Assembly: GCA_949487015.1 (NCBI GenBank)
Contig: CATAQZ010000034.1
Location: 1-24,964 of the forward strand
Origin: Flavobacteriales bacterium UBA4585
GTDB taxonomy: Bacteria > Bacteroidota > Bacteroidia > Flavobacteriales > Schleiferiaceae
Length of the DNA: 24,964 nucleotides
Direction: 5' to 3'
Shown: positions 1 through 8,217 of the stretch, piece by piece
Position numbering within the stretch: position 1 is the stretch's first letter
Layout: every line of letters begins with the position of its first letter
Made by a program: the position numbers and the translations under genes
Notes under the pieces: generated by a model
Seen by the model: only the letters and a program-made list of their open reading frames with translations
Database searches by the model: none
Told to the model about the DNA's origin: nothing

Positions 1-662
1 GCTGCCGACGGAATCTTCACCTCGCTATCTCCATAGCTCATGGCACCTGTATGCGGCAAGTCATCGCGCAACAGCGTAACTGAGCGAAGAACTGTCGCCA
101 CCGCGCCAAATTTTCCTGCCTCCATCGCCCCTGCCCAACGGTACTTCACTGCACCGCCGTACGCATTAAATGTGCTGATCAAGCTGTGGTCCATGTACGT
201 GTTGTAGAAGACAATCTTACCTTCCACTCCCTCGCGCCCTAAAGCTTCTAATTCCTCAAAGGATCCAACCTCAACCACCTCAGCGCGAACGCCTTCTTTA
301 GGGGTCGGCACCGATCCACCCAGGGCCGTAGTTGGCAATGAAATAGGCTCCCCACCGGCATAGGCCTTAGACCATTCTTCACCTCTGTACCATTTCGGCA
401 CTTCAACTTCTTGAAGCCATACTGTATCTGCTCCTGCTTCCATCATTTCGTGTTTTGCCCAACGCGCTGCTTCATTTGCCGCCTCCGAACCGCTGGGACG
501 AGGGCCTATAACTTCGCACATGTACTTCAGCCATTCGTAACCCTGCTGCTCACCCAATGCTTCGGTATAAATGGATTTTATTACCGCCGCCTTATCGGTA
601 TCAACTTGTGACGCTGCGCTAAATCCTACTAATGCCAAAATGGCTAATATTCTAAATTTCAT
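1..662 (-). CDS. Secreted M28-family metallopeptidase, N-terminal part (runs off the window)
   Basis: I translated this frame directly; it stays open from the ATG at 660-662 to the left edge, giving about 220 residues. It begins with a short hydrophobic signal peptide (MKFRILAILALVGFSAAS), followed by a helical N-terminal part and the motif GPRPSGS at about residues 52-58, which is typical of the start of the peptidase domain in M28 aminopeptidases/carboxypeptidase Q. The later residues (EVVEVG...EGKIVFYNTYMD) look like the inserted PA domain of this family. The zinc ligands lie beyond the window, so catalytic competence cannot be judged. The predicted role is an exported zinc exopeptidase digesting peptides outside the inner membrane. 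Its ATG overlaps the TGA of the upstream two-TM gene by one base (TGATG), so it is probably translated in the same operon. Family assignment is from recall of motifs, not a search. Confidence 0.8.
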   Translation of the reverse strand, partial: MKFRILAILALVGFSAASQVDTDKAAVIKSIYTEALGEQQGYEWLKYMCEVIGPRPSGSEAANEAARWAKHEMMEAGADTVWLQEVEVPKWYRGEEWSKAYAGGEPISLPTTALGGSVPTPKEGVRAEVVEVGSFEELEALGREGVEGKIVFYNTYMDHSLISTFNAYGGAVKYRWAGAMEAGKFGAVATVLRSVTLLRDDLPHTGAMSYGDSEVKIPSA

Positions 663-1168
663 CATCGCTTTCTTCTTGCTTTCGTCTTCGCCGAAATAGC
701 CGGAGAAAACCTTACTAATTTAAGTTTAAACTCTTCTTCTAGCACCTTTACATAAGGGTCCAATTCATCTCTGTTTACCACCCGCGCTAACAACACCTTT
801 TCCCGATGACTCGCATTAACTAAATACAATGCAACGCCCGTATGCTCCTGATAACGCATTACTCCAGCGTAACTGGTTTGTCGAACGGACTGCTGCTCAC
901 CTAAAACGACCACTCCTGCATTTGGTTTAATAGGTTCCCAGCTCCCTAAGTGAATGCCGTACACCGAATAATAGCGAAACATTTTTTGATCCGTACTACG
1001 AAGGGTTGTCCCACGTCGCGCGGTCACTCCCCAAAGCCCAATCAACCAAAAAACGAAAATTGCCGGATGCATTCCGCTGAAGAATGGAAGAATAATAGAC
1101 ACCGTGAGAATTAACCAAAACCGAAAAGGCATGGGAAAAACTTTCTCTTTTGGTAATTCAACCCGCAT
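662..1168 (-). CDS. Hypothetical two-TM membrane protein
   Basis: A 168-residue protein with two adjacent hydrophobic segments at about residues 15-31 and 34-50. A soluble part of about 115 residues follows, ending in a strongly basic tail (KTKARRKR). The topology suggests a hairpin membrane anchor with a cytoplasmic domain. The mix of beta-like stretches (AGVVVLGEQ, VALYLVNA) loosely resembles small PH-like bacterial membrane domains, but I do not recognise the family and this is a guess. It starts 11 nt after the DUF819 gene and its stop overlaps the start of the M28 peptidase, so it is embedded in a leftward operon. No function is assigned. Confidence 0.7.
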   Translation of the reverse strand: MRVELPKEKVFPMPFRFWLILTVSIILPFFSGMHPAIFVFWLIGLWGVTARRGTTLRSTDQKMFRYYSVYGIHLGSWEPIKPNAGVVVLGEQQSVRQTSYAGVMRYQEHTGVALYLVNASHREKVLLARVVNRDELDPYVKVLEEEFKLKLVRFSPAISAKTKARRKR

Positions 1169-1179
1169 CTACCATTCCT

Positions 1180-2433
1180 TTAGTAAACTCCTGCAGAAGC
1201 TTGCATTAACAGTCCACAGATGTATGCGCCATACGTACCTAATGCATACCCTAAGACTGCTAGAAGCACACCAACTGGCGCTAAAGCCGGGTGGAATGCC
1301 GCCGCAACAACCGGTGCACTTGCGGCTCCACCGATATTTGCTTTGGAGCCGACGGCTAGAAAGAAATAGGGGGCACGGATAATTTTTGCAACAATGAACA
1401 TAAGACCCACGTGTATCATCATCCACACCAATCCCACAGCGAACAAACCCGGTTTATGGAAAATCTCCATCACGTTCATGCTCATACCGATAGTTGCGAC
1501 TAGAATGTAAATGAAAACACTACCCACTTTTGACGCTCCTGCGCCTTCTAGTGTGCGTGCTTTTGTAAAGCTTAATCCAATACCTACAGTTGTGGCGATA
1601 ACAACCAGCCAGAAAAAGCCAGAAGTCAAGCTGAATTTTGCAAGAATAGGATAGTGTTCGCCTATGTAAGGAGCTATTCCGTCGCTCATCCAATGCGCCA
1701 AACCGGTCGCTCCAAAAGCCAATGCTAAAATGTAAATGAGATCGTTAAATGAGGTGACCTTGCTAATGCTAGCGGTGTAGGCCTCCATCTTATTCTGAAG
1801 GGAATCTACCGCTGAAGCATCGGCCTTAAAGGCTTTATCAATGTTTTTATGCTTTGCCACACCAATAAGTAAAAATGCCATCCACAACTCTGCGACCAAA
1901 ACATCCACAGTCACCATGGCGCTAAAGATGTCTTCACTGACCTCAAAAACTTCTTTCATAGCCGCCTGATTAGCACCGCCTCCTATCCAGGATCCCGCTA
2001 CAGTGGTCATTCCGCGCCAAATTTCCTCTGGATTAGCGCCTACGATATCCGGAGCAATCACGCTAAATAATAAAATACTTAATGGACCGCCAATCACCAC
2101 CCCAACGGTACCGGTAAAGAACATAATCAGCGCCTTAGGGCCTAATTTCTTCACCTCGCCGAAATCAATACTAAGCGTTAATAAAATCAATGCCGCTGGT
2201 AACAGGTAGCGGCTCGCCATAAAATACAACCGGCTCTGCTTCGGATCTATTATTTCGAATGTGGTAAGTAGGGATGGTAAAAAGTAGCACAATAAGAGTG
2301 CTGGTATGACGCTATAAAACTTTTTGAATGCCGGATGTTCGCTTTTTGAGGTGTAAAATATAGCGCCCAGCATAGCCGCTAAAATTCCAAAGAGTGTGGC
2401 ATCATTAGTAATTAGAGGATGTACTTCGTGCAT
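1180..2433 (-). CDS. DUF819 (YjcL-like) integral membrane protein
   Basis: A 417-residue, very hydrophobic protein with about ten predicted membrane segments and only one longer hydrophilic loop (around residues 195-215, KHKNIDKAFKADASAVDS). The stretch GSWIGGGANQAAMKEVF in the first half and the glycine/alanine-rich stretch SKANIGGAASAPVVAAAFH in the second half form the kind of repeated half-site seen in DUF819 proteins and related anion-transporter-like folds. The length matches the family (about 380-420). The substrate is unknown. The gene sits 13 nt after the esterase gene and 11 nt before the two-TM gene, indicating co-transcription. Family identification is from recall of the GGGANQ region; transport function is inference. 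Confidence 0.82.
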   Translation of the reverse strand: MHEVHPLITNDATLFGILAAMLGAIFYTSKSEHPAFKKFYSVIPALLLCYFLPSLLTTFEIIDPKQSRLYFMASRYLLPAALILLTLSIDFGEVKKLGPKALIMFFTGTVGVVIGGPLSILLFSVIAPDIVGANPEEIWRGMTTVAGSWIGGGANQAAMKEVFEVSEDIFSAMVTVDVLVAELWMAFLLIGVAKHKNIDKAFKADASAVDSLQNKMEAYTASISKVTSFNDLIYILALAFGATGLAHWMSDGIAPYIGEHYPILAKFSLTSGFFWLVVIATTVGIGLSFTKARTLEGAGASKVGSVFIYILVATIGMSMNVMEIFHKPGLFAVGLVWMMIHVGLMFIVAKIIRAPYFFLAVGSKANIGGAASAPVVAAAFHPALAPVGVLLAVLGYALGTYGAYICGLLMQASAGVY

Positions 2434-2446
2434 AATTAGGTATTCG

Positions 2447-3100
2447 TTATTTTTCTAAGGTGGCGATTTCCTGGGCCAGTTTTTCCGCGTCAAAAGAGTG
2501 GCCTCCTTCATACACGCTCACCAAGGGTTCGAAGTTATACTTTTCTAGATAGTAGCCTATCATTTCTTGCTGCTTCTCGGTCGTAATGTATTCGTCCTGG
2601 GATCCAAAACACGCTTTAAACCTGAGCTTTTCTAATGTCGCTCTGTTCGTTTTGTCAAGATCTGGCGGCCAGCTTCCTGCCCATGCCAATAGTGAAGATG
2701 GCTGTACGTCTTCATGGCCTATGCAGCGCATGATGGTGGCTACGCCCTGAGAAAACCCGATACAATGTATAGTTGCCTTAGGCGCCTGCTTTTTAATCCA
2801 CCGAAATACAAATCCCAAGTAGATGCGCTGGTTGGCGATATCCACCAATCGCTGGTCTTTGGTCATCCATGAAGCTCCGACACGACCGTGAACGCCGTTG
2901 AGATAGAATTTATGAGGGCCTTGGGGAAATACAAAAGCGCGCTCTTCAGTGACCAGAGAACGAAAATGGCGGGCAAAGAATTGGACCAATTGGCCGTACC
3001 CATGTAGACCCACCCAAACATGTTTCGTCGATTCAGAAAGGGCGCCAAGCGAGTCTACTCTTTGCTCCTGTGCTACTGGTATCCAGTGCGTTTGACTCAT
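2447..3100 (-). CDS. Alpha/beta-hydrolase, phospholipase/carboxylesterase type
   Basis: A 217-residue cytoplasmic protein with no signal peptide. It shows an alpha/beta-hydrolase layout: an oxyanion-side strand with GLHGYG at 31-36, the nucleophile elbow GFSQG with Ser117, a probable acid Asp169 (GSQDEY) and catalytic His201 (GGHSF). This is the arrangement of the small carboxylesterase/lysophospholipase family (abhydrolase_2), whose usual length is about 210-230, so the protein is complete. The natural substrate cannot be read from the sequence. Its start directly abuts the stop of the enoyl-CoA hydratase gene (no spacer), implying coupled expression with acyl-CoA metabolism. Confidence 0.85.
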   Translation of the reverse strand: MSQTHWIPVAQEQRVDSLGALSESTKHVWVGLHGYGQLVQFFARHFRSLVTEERAFVFPQGPHKFYLNGVHGRVGASWMTKDQRLVDIANQRIYLGFVFRWIKKQAPKATIHCIGFSQGVATIMRCIGHEDVQPSSLLAWAGSWPPDLDKTNRATLEKLRFKACFGSQDEYITTEKQQEMIGYYLEKYNFEPLVSVYEGGHSFDAEKLAQEIATLEK

Positions 3101-3877
3101 TTATGCTCCTGGGAATTGGGGCTTGCGCTTTTCTAAAAACGCAGTGGTTCCCTCCTTAAAATCTGCCGTTTCAAAACAATCGCCAAAAGCCTGTACTTCC
3201 ACATCATAACCGATAGCACCTTCAAGCATACCAGCGTTTACCGCCTCAATGGCATACCCCATTGCGACAATGCTGTTTTTCATAAAGTCCCGCGCCATTT
3301 TTTCAGCCGTAGCTTGTAATGCCTCTTGAGGAACCACTGCATTCACTAATCCATAATTTAATGCTGTAGAGGCATCAATCATTTTTGCACTAAATATCAT
3401 TTCTAAGGCGCGTCCTTTCCCTATGAGTTGCGGAAGGCGTTGTGTACCTCCATACCCAGGGATAACTCCTAAGGAAGTCTCTGGAAGGCCCATACGCGCA
3501 TTATCAGAAGCAATCCGCACATGAGCAGCCATGGCTAATTCTAAACCACCTCCTAATGCAAATCCATTAATCGCCGCAATAACAGGCTTTGAAAATTCTT
3601 CAATAACATTGAAAACGGTCATGTGACCGGTCTTTGCAAGATCCGATCCTTCCGCGCCAGAAAAATCGGCGAATTCCTTAATGTCGGCACCCGCAACAAA
3701 GGCCTTTTCTCCTGCTCCGGTCATAATGACCACCTTAACGGCGTCATTATCTCGCATGTATTCAAAAGCCTCGTTAATTTCTGATAACGTTTGTTTGTTT
3801 AGCGCATTAAGTTGTTTCGGTCGGTTAATGACAAGCATCGCAATGCCGTCAACAATGGTGAGTTGTACGTTTTCCAT
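3101..3877 (-). CDS. Enoyl-CoA hydratase (crotonase family)
   Basis: A 258-residue protein of the crotonase superfamily, catalysing hydration of trans-2-enoyl-CoA in fatty-acid or amino-acid degradation. The CoA/oxyanion-hole segment AGADIKEF lies at 62-69 and GFALGGGLELA at 105-115. Both catalytic glutamates expected for a true hydratase are in place: Glu113 (GGGLELA) and Glu133 (GLPETSLG). The C-terminal FLEKRKPQF is characteristic. Length and start agree with the family. It lies 2 nt after the histidine kinase gene and abuts the esterase gene. Which acyl chain it acts on is not visible; 3-hydroxybutyryl-CoA dehydratase (Crt-like) activity is possible. Confidence 0.92.
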   Translation of the reverse strand: MENVQLTIVDGIAMLVINRPKQLNALNKQTLSEINEAFEYMRDNDAVKVVIMTGAGEKAFVAGADIKEFADFSGAEGSDLAKTGHMTVFNVIEEFSKPVIAAINGFALGGGLELAMAAHVRIASDNARMGLPETSLGVIPGYGGTQRLPQLIGKGRALEMIFSAKMIDASTALNYGLVNAVVPQEALQATAEKMARDFMKNSIVAMGYAIEAVNAGMLEGAIGYDVEVQAFGDCFETADFKEGTTAFLEKRKPQFPGA

Positions 3878-3879
3878 TT

Positions 3880-5301
3880 TTAAGATAGGTTGTTTTGCTG
3901 TGTAGGTATGGTAATGGTGAAGACAGCGCCTTGTTTTCCGTTTTCAAAAGCGATGGTTCCACCAAAGTTTTGAATGAGATTTCTAACCATGGCCAGTCCT
4001 AATCCCATTCCGGAACTTTTCGTTGTAAAATTGGGCTCAAAAACACGTTCTTTCATTTCATCAGGAATGCCGGTTCCATTATCGCTGACGGATATGATGC
4101 CCTGCCCTAGTTTTTTCTGAATCCGTACCATAATCTCTGGCTGTCGATCCTCTGGAACACTTTGAAGGGCATTTTTAATAAGATTATGAATGATTCTTGA
4201 CCATTGCTCTTTGTCCACACTCGCGTAAATGGGGCCATCTGAATGGAATTGAACGCCCCGATCACTATACAGTGCAATTGCGCGATTACTCAAATAAGAA
4301 ACATCGTGTGTTTCCAAACGCAACGACGGCATTTGGGCAAATCTTGAAAAAGCCTCTGCAATGGAGGTCAAGCCCTCAATCTCTTCGAGCAAATGCTTTG
4401 ACATGTCTTGAAGCTCGTCAAGATTCTTTTCACGCTGCATCATTTGAAGCGTCAACTTCATTGGCGTCAGCGGATTTTTAATCTCATGAGCTACTTGCTG
4501 GGCCATTTCCTTCCAAGCGCTCTCGCGCTCGCTCTTTGCTAGGTCGATGGCGGTCTTCTCCAGTTTTTCAACCATCAAATTGTATTCCTGTATCAATTGA
4601 CCCATCTCGTCGTTGTGTCGCCAAGTCAACTTTTCATTACTCTGGTTCAAACGCACCTTCTTCAGCTTTGCCCCAACGATCCTCATGTTTCGGCTGATAT
4701 AATTGGACAGGATTAAGGCTAAAACAATACCCACGAACAGCAGCACCACGTAAATAAAGCCCAATTGGCGTAAAAACTGAAAATCCTCCTCAGGTATAAC
4801 ATTGTCATCAACAGCATAAGGAATACGTATGATAAGTTCAATGGAATTATCAGCGCTTACAATGTTTCCAGTACCTATTAAAAAGCCTTCAACTGCTTCG
4901 ATCGCATAGTCTGATTTCGGTTGACGCGTAAGTAACTTTAATTCTACCCAAGATGGAAATAATGCGTCGGACACTTCGTAAACATGACTTCTTGCCAATA
5001 ATGCGCCGTTTGGGTGATAGAGCCCTACGTCTAATTTATGAATAGAGCCTATCTCATCCATTCTAGTACCGAGCACCGTTTTCCATTGTGTTGGTGATAA
5101 CTCTAAACCTTGATATCCACTGGTGATGTAGTCGATATGAGAAGAAATGGCCTTTGCTTTTCGCTCTAATCGCTCGTAATGGTAATTCTTGTTTTCCGCC
5201 TTAAAATGGTACAACGAAAACGTTCCCGTCAGCACGAAAGCCACGAGAAGAATCATCATCATGAATAAGAAAGTACGAACCCGGATGGTTAAGACTGCCA
5301 T
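3880..5301 (-). CDS. NtrY-like membrane sensor histidine kinase
   Basis: A 473-residue sensor kinase. TM1 is at about 9-31, an extracytoplasmic sensor domain of about 150 residues follows, then TM2 at about 180-200 and a HAMP-like linker (about 200-255). The dimerisation/phosphoacceptor helix has His272 in VAHEIKNPLTP. The ATPase domain carries an N box (HNLIKNALQS, 372-381), G1 (DNGTGIP, 407-413) and G2 (GMGLGLAMV, 431-439). The HEIKNPLTP signature is that of NtrY-type kinases. No receiver-domain gene is adjacent: the upstream gene is a 59-residue HTH protein and the downstream gene is an enoyl-CoA hydratase 2 nt away. The response regulator must be encoded elsewhere. The ligand sensed is unknown. 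Confidence 0.92.
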   Translation of the reverse strand: MAVLTIRVRTFLFMMMILLVAFVLTGTFSLYHFKAENKNYHYERLERKAKAISSHIDYITSGYQGLELSPTQWKTVLGTRMDEIGSIHKLDVGLYHPNGALLARSHVYEVSDALFPSWVELKLLTRQPKSDYAIEAVEGFLIGTGNIVSADNSIELIIRIPYAVDDNVIPEEDFQFLRQLGFIYVVLLFVGIVLALILSNYISRNMRIVGAKLKKVRLNQSNEKLTWRHNDEMGQLIQEYNLMVEKLEKTAIDLAKSERESAWKEMAQQVAHEIKNPLTPMKLTLQMMQREKNLDELQDMSKHLLEEIEGLTSIAEAFSRFAQMPSLRLETHDVSYLSNRAIALYSDRGVQFHSDGPIYASVDKEQWSRIIHNLIKNALQSVPEDRQPEIMVRIQKKLGQGIISVSDNGTGIPDEMKERVFEPNFTTKSSGMGLGLAMVRNLIQNFGGTIAFENGKQGAVFTITIPTQQNNLS

Positions 5302-5354
5302 GTTTCTAAATTAAGGCAATACTCGCAGGTCGGAAAGGCTAATTGCGGATATTT

Positions 5355-5534
5355 CTACAACCCAAATTTTTCGCGAAGTGGACGCGTAGGTATGATGATC
5401 TTGCCGCCTAATTTGCTATGAACGACTTCCCCAGACTTGAGCAAGCGTTGCGCAGTAGCGCGAGAAATATCGAAAAGCTGCATAAGTTCAGCTACACTGA
5501 TGAACTCTTTCTGGAGTAGTTCAGACTGGGACAT
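5355..5534 (-). CDS. Small helix-turn-helix protein (excisionase/MerR-like fold), 59 aa
   Basis: I found this short gene by translating the gap. It begins with ATG at 5532-5534 and ends with TAG at 5355-5357. The protein reads MSQSELLQKEFISVAELMQL, then FDISRATAQRLLKSGE (the HTH) and a wing-like tail SKLGGKIIIPTRPLREKFG. This matches the layout of the HTH_17/excisionase family: short strand, helix-turn-helix, beta-wing with a conserved IPT. The whole protein is one DNA-binding domain. It lies 53 nt upstream of the histidine kinase on the same strand, just beyond the terminator of the ATP synthase operon. A 15-bp palindrome at 5568-5582 precedes it. No integrase or other mobile gene is near, so a regulator role is more likely than excision. 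Its targets are unknown. Confidence 0.78.
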   Translation of the reverse strand: MSQSELLQKEFISVAELMQLFDISRATAQRLLKSGEVVHSKLGGKIIIPTRPLREKFGL

Positions 5535-5567
5535 TTTACTTAAATAAAGGTTTGGACTTGTAATGTA

Positions 5568-5582
5568 AATAGAATTTCTATT
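5568..5582. promoter_or_regulatory. 15-bp palindrome upstream of the small HTH gene
   Basis: AATAGAA-T-TTCTATT is a perfect inverted repeat with 7-bp arms, centred about 40 nt before the ATG of the HTH gene. That is a natural place for an operator bound by a dimer. Autoregulation by the HTH protein is inference, and AT-rich repeats of this size do arise by chance. Confidence 0.3.
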
Positions 5583-5633
5583 CTTTAACTCTCTACCCCT
5601 CTTTTACCACAACGATTGTCTCGATTGAGCCTC

Positions 5634-5668
5634 TTTAAACAAAAAAACCCGCGGCTCGCGCCGCGGGT
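5634..5668 (-). terminator. Intrinsic terminator of the ATP synthase operon
   Basis: The hairpin ACCCGCGGC / GCCGCGGGT (5647-5655 pairing with 5660-5668, 4-nt loop TCGC) has nine GC-rich base pairs. On the minus strand it is followed at once by a run of seven T and then GTTT. It lies 24 nt after the atpG stop, so it closes the leftward atp transcript and separates it from the HTH/kinase operon. Confidence 0.93.
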
Positions 5669-5691
5669 CCTTGTCATTTTTCGAGAATTTC

Positions 5692-6555
5692 TTAACCCGC
5701 TAATGCATCTGCACCGCCAACAATCTCGAGAATCTCGTTCGTAATTGCTGCTTGACGAGCCTTGTTGTATTCGAGTTTCAAATCGCCCTGTAGCGCCTTA
5801 GCGTTATCGGTTGCTTTGTGCATCGCTGTCATACGCGCACCGTGCTCTGACGCATTCGCATCTAAAAGCGCTGCAAAGAATTGCGTCTTTAATGAAGTCG
5901 GAATCAAATCGGCTAGGATTTCCTGCATCGAAGGCTCGTAGATATACTCTGTAGTATCTGTCACTTCCGTACTGCTTAATTTCTCTTCCATAGCGATCGG
6001 CAAGAATTGCTCTGCCTGCGGCTCTTGAACGGCAGCGTTTTTAAACGCATTATAAACGATCACAACCTTGTCAAACTCGCCGGCAACGAAGCCTTCCATC
6101 AAGGCTTGCGCCTCTTGCTTTGCACCGTCAAACGTGATTTCATCCCAAAGTGCCGTGTTGCTGCTTACTTTGCGGGAATCGTTTTTAAAGGCATCGTGTG
6201 CTTTCTTTCCAACCGTAGCAATGGTGTACTCAGCGGGGTTTGCCGCCATGTAACTCTTTGCCTTTTTAACAACACTTGAGTTAAATCCACCACAAAGACC
6301 TCTGTTCGAAGAAATCACCACCAAACGCACCTTGTTACCGTCACGAACTTCACCATAGGCGTTTTCGCTACTGTCCAATGTACTGGATGCTTTCTGAAGA
6401 ATTTCAGTCAACTTAGAAGCATAAGGACGCATCTGTACGATTGCATCTTGTGCTTTCTTCAATTTAGCAGCACTCACCATCTTCATCGCTGAAGTGATCT
6501 TCATTGTGCTACCAATAGAAGTGATTCTGTTTCTAAGTTCTTTTAAGTTCGCCAT
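5692..6555 (-). CDS. atpG: ATP synthase F1 subunit gamma
   Basis: A 287-residue central-stalk subunit that rotates inside the alpha3beta3 head and couples proton flow to ATP synthesis. The diagnostic N-terminal helix (LKELRNRITSI...TMKITSAMKMVSAAKL) and C-terminal helix (YNKARQAAITNEILEIVGG) form the antiparallel coiled coil of gamma. The segment SSNRGLCGGFN at about 83-93 is the conserved middle motif. Length matches the family (about 285-295). It is the last gene of the cluster, 35 nt after atpA and just before a strong terminator. atpD and atpC do not follow it, which agrees with the split ATP synthase loci known in Bacteroidota. Confidence 0.98.
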   Translation of the reverse strand: MANLKELRNRITSIGSTMKITSAMKMVSAAKLKKAQDAIVQMRPYASKLTEILQKASSTLDSSENAYGEVRDGNKVRLVVISSNRGLCGGFNSSVVKKAKSYMAANPAEYTIATVGKKAHDAFKNDSRKVSSNTALWDEITFDGAKQEAQALMEGFVAGEFDKVVIVYNAFKNAAVQEPQAEQFLPIAMEEKLSSTEVTDTTEYIYEPSMQEILADLIPTSLKTQFFAALLDANASEHGARMTAMHKATDNAKALQGDLKLEYNKARQAAITNEILEIVGGADALAG

Positions 6556-6590
6556 AGGACGTTAGTTTTTCCTTCCCTAAGGGAGGTAAA

Positions 6591-8171
6591 TTACGCTTCG
6601 TAGTTAGGGAGTACTTCCGCAATAGACGCTTCAATAGCACCAATCTCTGCGTCAGTCCACTTACCACCAGCTATGCTGTTAAGCGCGTCTTTCTTATTTC
6701 CTTCCATGTATTCGATAAGTGCACTTTCAAATGCTTTTACCTTATTAACTGGAACTTTATTCAATTTTCCTTTAGTACCTACGTAGATGATCGCTACCTG
6801 GTGTGCAACCGACATCGGTGCATTCACACCTTGCTTCAGAATCTCCACGTTACGCTCACCCTTGTTGATCACAGACATTGTCGCTGCATCAAGATCAGAT
6901 CCAAACTTAGCAAACGCCTCTAGCTCACGGTACTGTGCTTGGTCAAGCTTTAACGTACCAGATACTTTCTTCATCGGCTTGATCTGAGCAGAACCCCCTA
7001 CACGAGATACAGAGATACCTACGTTAATCGCAGGACGCACACCTGAATTAAAGAGGTCAGCTTCCAAGAAGATCTGTCCGTCAGTAATAGAAATTACGTT
7101 GGTAGGAATGTATGCAGATACATCACCCGCTTGTGTTTCAATGATCGGGAGTGCCGTTAGAGAACCGCCTCCTTTTACTTTGTCTTTCAGCGACTCAGGA
7201 AGGTCGTTCATTTGCGAAGCAATAGTATCATCAGCGATCACTTTTGCCGCACGCTCCAATAATCTTGAGTGCAAGTAGAATACATCACCTGGGTATGCCT
7301 CGCGACCTGGAGGACGACGTAACAACAACGAAACCTCACGGTAAGCAACTGCTTGCTTAGAAAGATCATCATAGATGATTAAGCCTGGACGACCTGTATC
7401 ACGGAAGTACTCACCGATTGCTGCACCAGCGAATGGTGCGTAAAACTGCATTGGCGCGGGATCAGAAGCGTTCGCCGCAACAATCGTAGTGTACTGCATT
7501 GCACCAGCGTCTTCCAGCGTTTTAGCAATACCTGCAACCGTAGAACCTTTCTGACCTACTGCAACGTAGATACAGTATACTGGCTCACCCTTGTCGAAGA
7601 ACTCCTTCTGGTTAATAATGGTATCGATGGCAACAGTTGTCTTACCTGTCTGACGGTCACCGATAATAAGCTCACGTTGACCACGACCGATTGGAATCAT
7701 CGCATCAATTGACTTGATACCTGTTTGCATTGGTTCGTTCACTGGCTGACGGAAAATCACCCCTGGTGCTTTACGCTCCAATGGCATTTCATAGGTTTCA
7801 CCTTGAATCGGTCCTTTACCATCGATAGGTTTACCCAATGTGTCCACTACACGACCCACAACTCCCTCACCTACGTTGATAGATGCGATAGTGTTTGTAC
7901 GTTTAACAGTGGTTCCCTCCTTGATGTCAGTTGACGGAGCGAGCAATACGATACCGACGTTATCCTCTTCTAAGTTCAATACGATACCTTTTTGGCCGTT
8001 TTCGAACTGTACCAACTCACCCGATTGTGCGTTTGCCAAACCGTATGCGCGCGCAATACCATCACCTACTTCAAGTACGGTACCCACTTCGTTTAGGTCA
8101 GCGCCATCGCTAAAACCGGATAATTGTTGCTTAAGGATTGCTGAAATTTCAGCTGGATTTACTTCTGCCAT
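6591..8171 (-). CDS. atpA: ATP synthase F1 subunit alpha
   Basis: A 526-residue non-catalytic nucleotide-binding subunit of F1. The Walker A motif GDRQTGKT is at 171-178, the Walker B region LIIYDDL at 264-270, and the arginine-finger region SVSRVGGSAQ has Arg390. The N-terminal beta-barrel and C-terminal helical domains are complete. It is about a dozen residues longer than the E. coli protein. Part of the difference falls around 318-337 (SQMNDLPESLKDKVKGGGS), where the Bacteroidota form carries extra residues in my recollection. It lies 46 nt after atpH and 35 nt before atpG. Confidence 0.99.
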   Translation of the reverse strand: MAEVNPAEISAILKQQLSGFSDGADLNEVGTVLEVGDGIARAYGLANAQSGELVQFENGQKGIVLNLEEDNVGIVLLAPSTDIKEGTTVKRTNTIASINVGEGVVGRVVDTLGKPIDGKGPIQGETYEMPLERKAPGVIFRQPVNEPMQTGIKSIDAMIPIGRGQRELIIGDRQTGKTTVAIDTIINQKEFFDKGEPVYCIYVAVGQKGSTVAGIAKTLEDAGAMQYTTIVAANASDPAPMQFYAPFAGAAIGEYFRDTGRPGLIIYDDLSKQAVAYREVSLLLRRPPGREAYPGDVFYLHSRLLERAAKVIADDTIASQMNDLPESLKDKVKGGGSLTALPIIETQAGDVSAYIPTNVISITDGQIFLEADLFNSGVRPAINVGISVSRVGGSAQIKPMKKVSGTLKLDQAQYRELEAFAKFGSDLDAATMSVINKGERNVEILKQGVNAPMSVAHQVAIIYVGTKGKLNKVPVNKVKAFESALIEYMEGNKKDALNSIAGGKWTDAEIGAIEASIAEVLPNYEA

Positions 8172-8217
8172 GATCCTCTATTTAAGGTCTTTGTTTTTCT
8201 TTTCTAATGCTTGGAAA

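Noticed and set aside
5355..5534. The HTH gene as remnant of a mobile element
   Set aside because: No integrase, attachment repeats, transposase or compositional break around it; neighbours are ordinary chromosomal genes.
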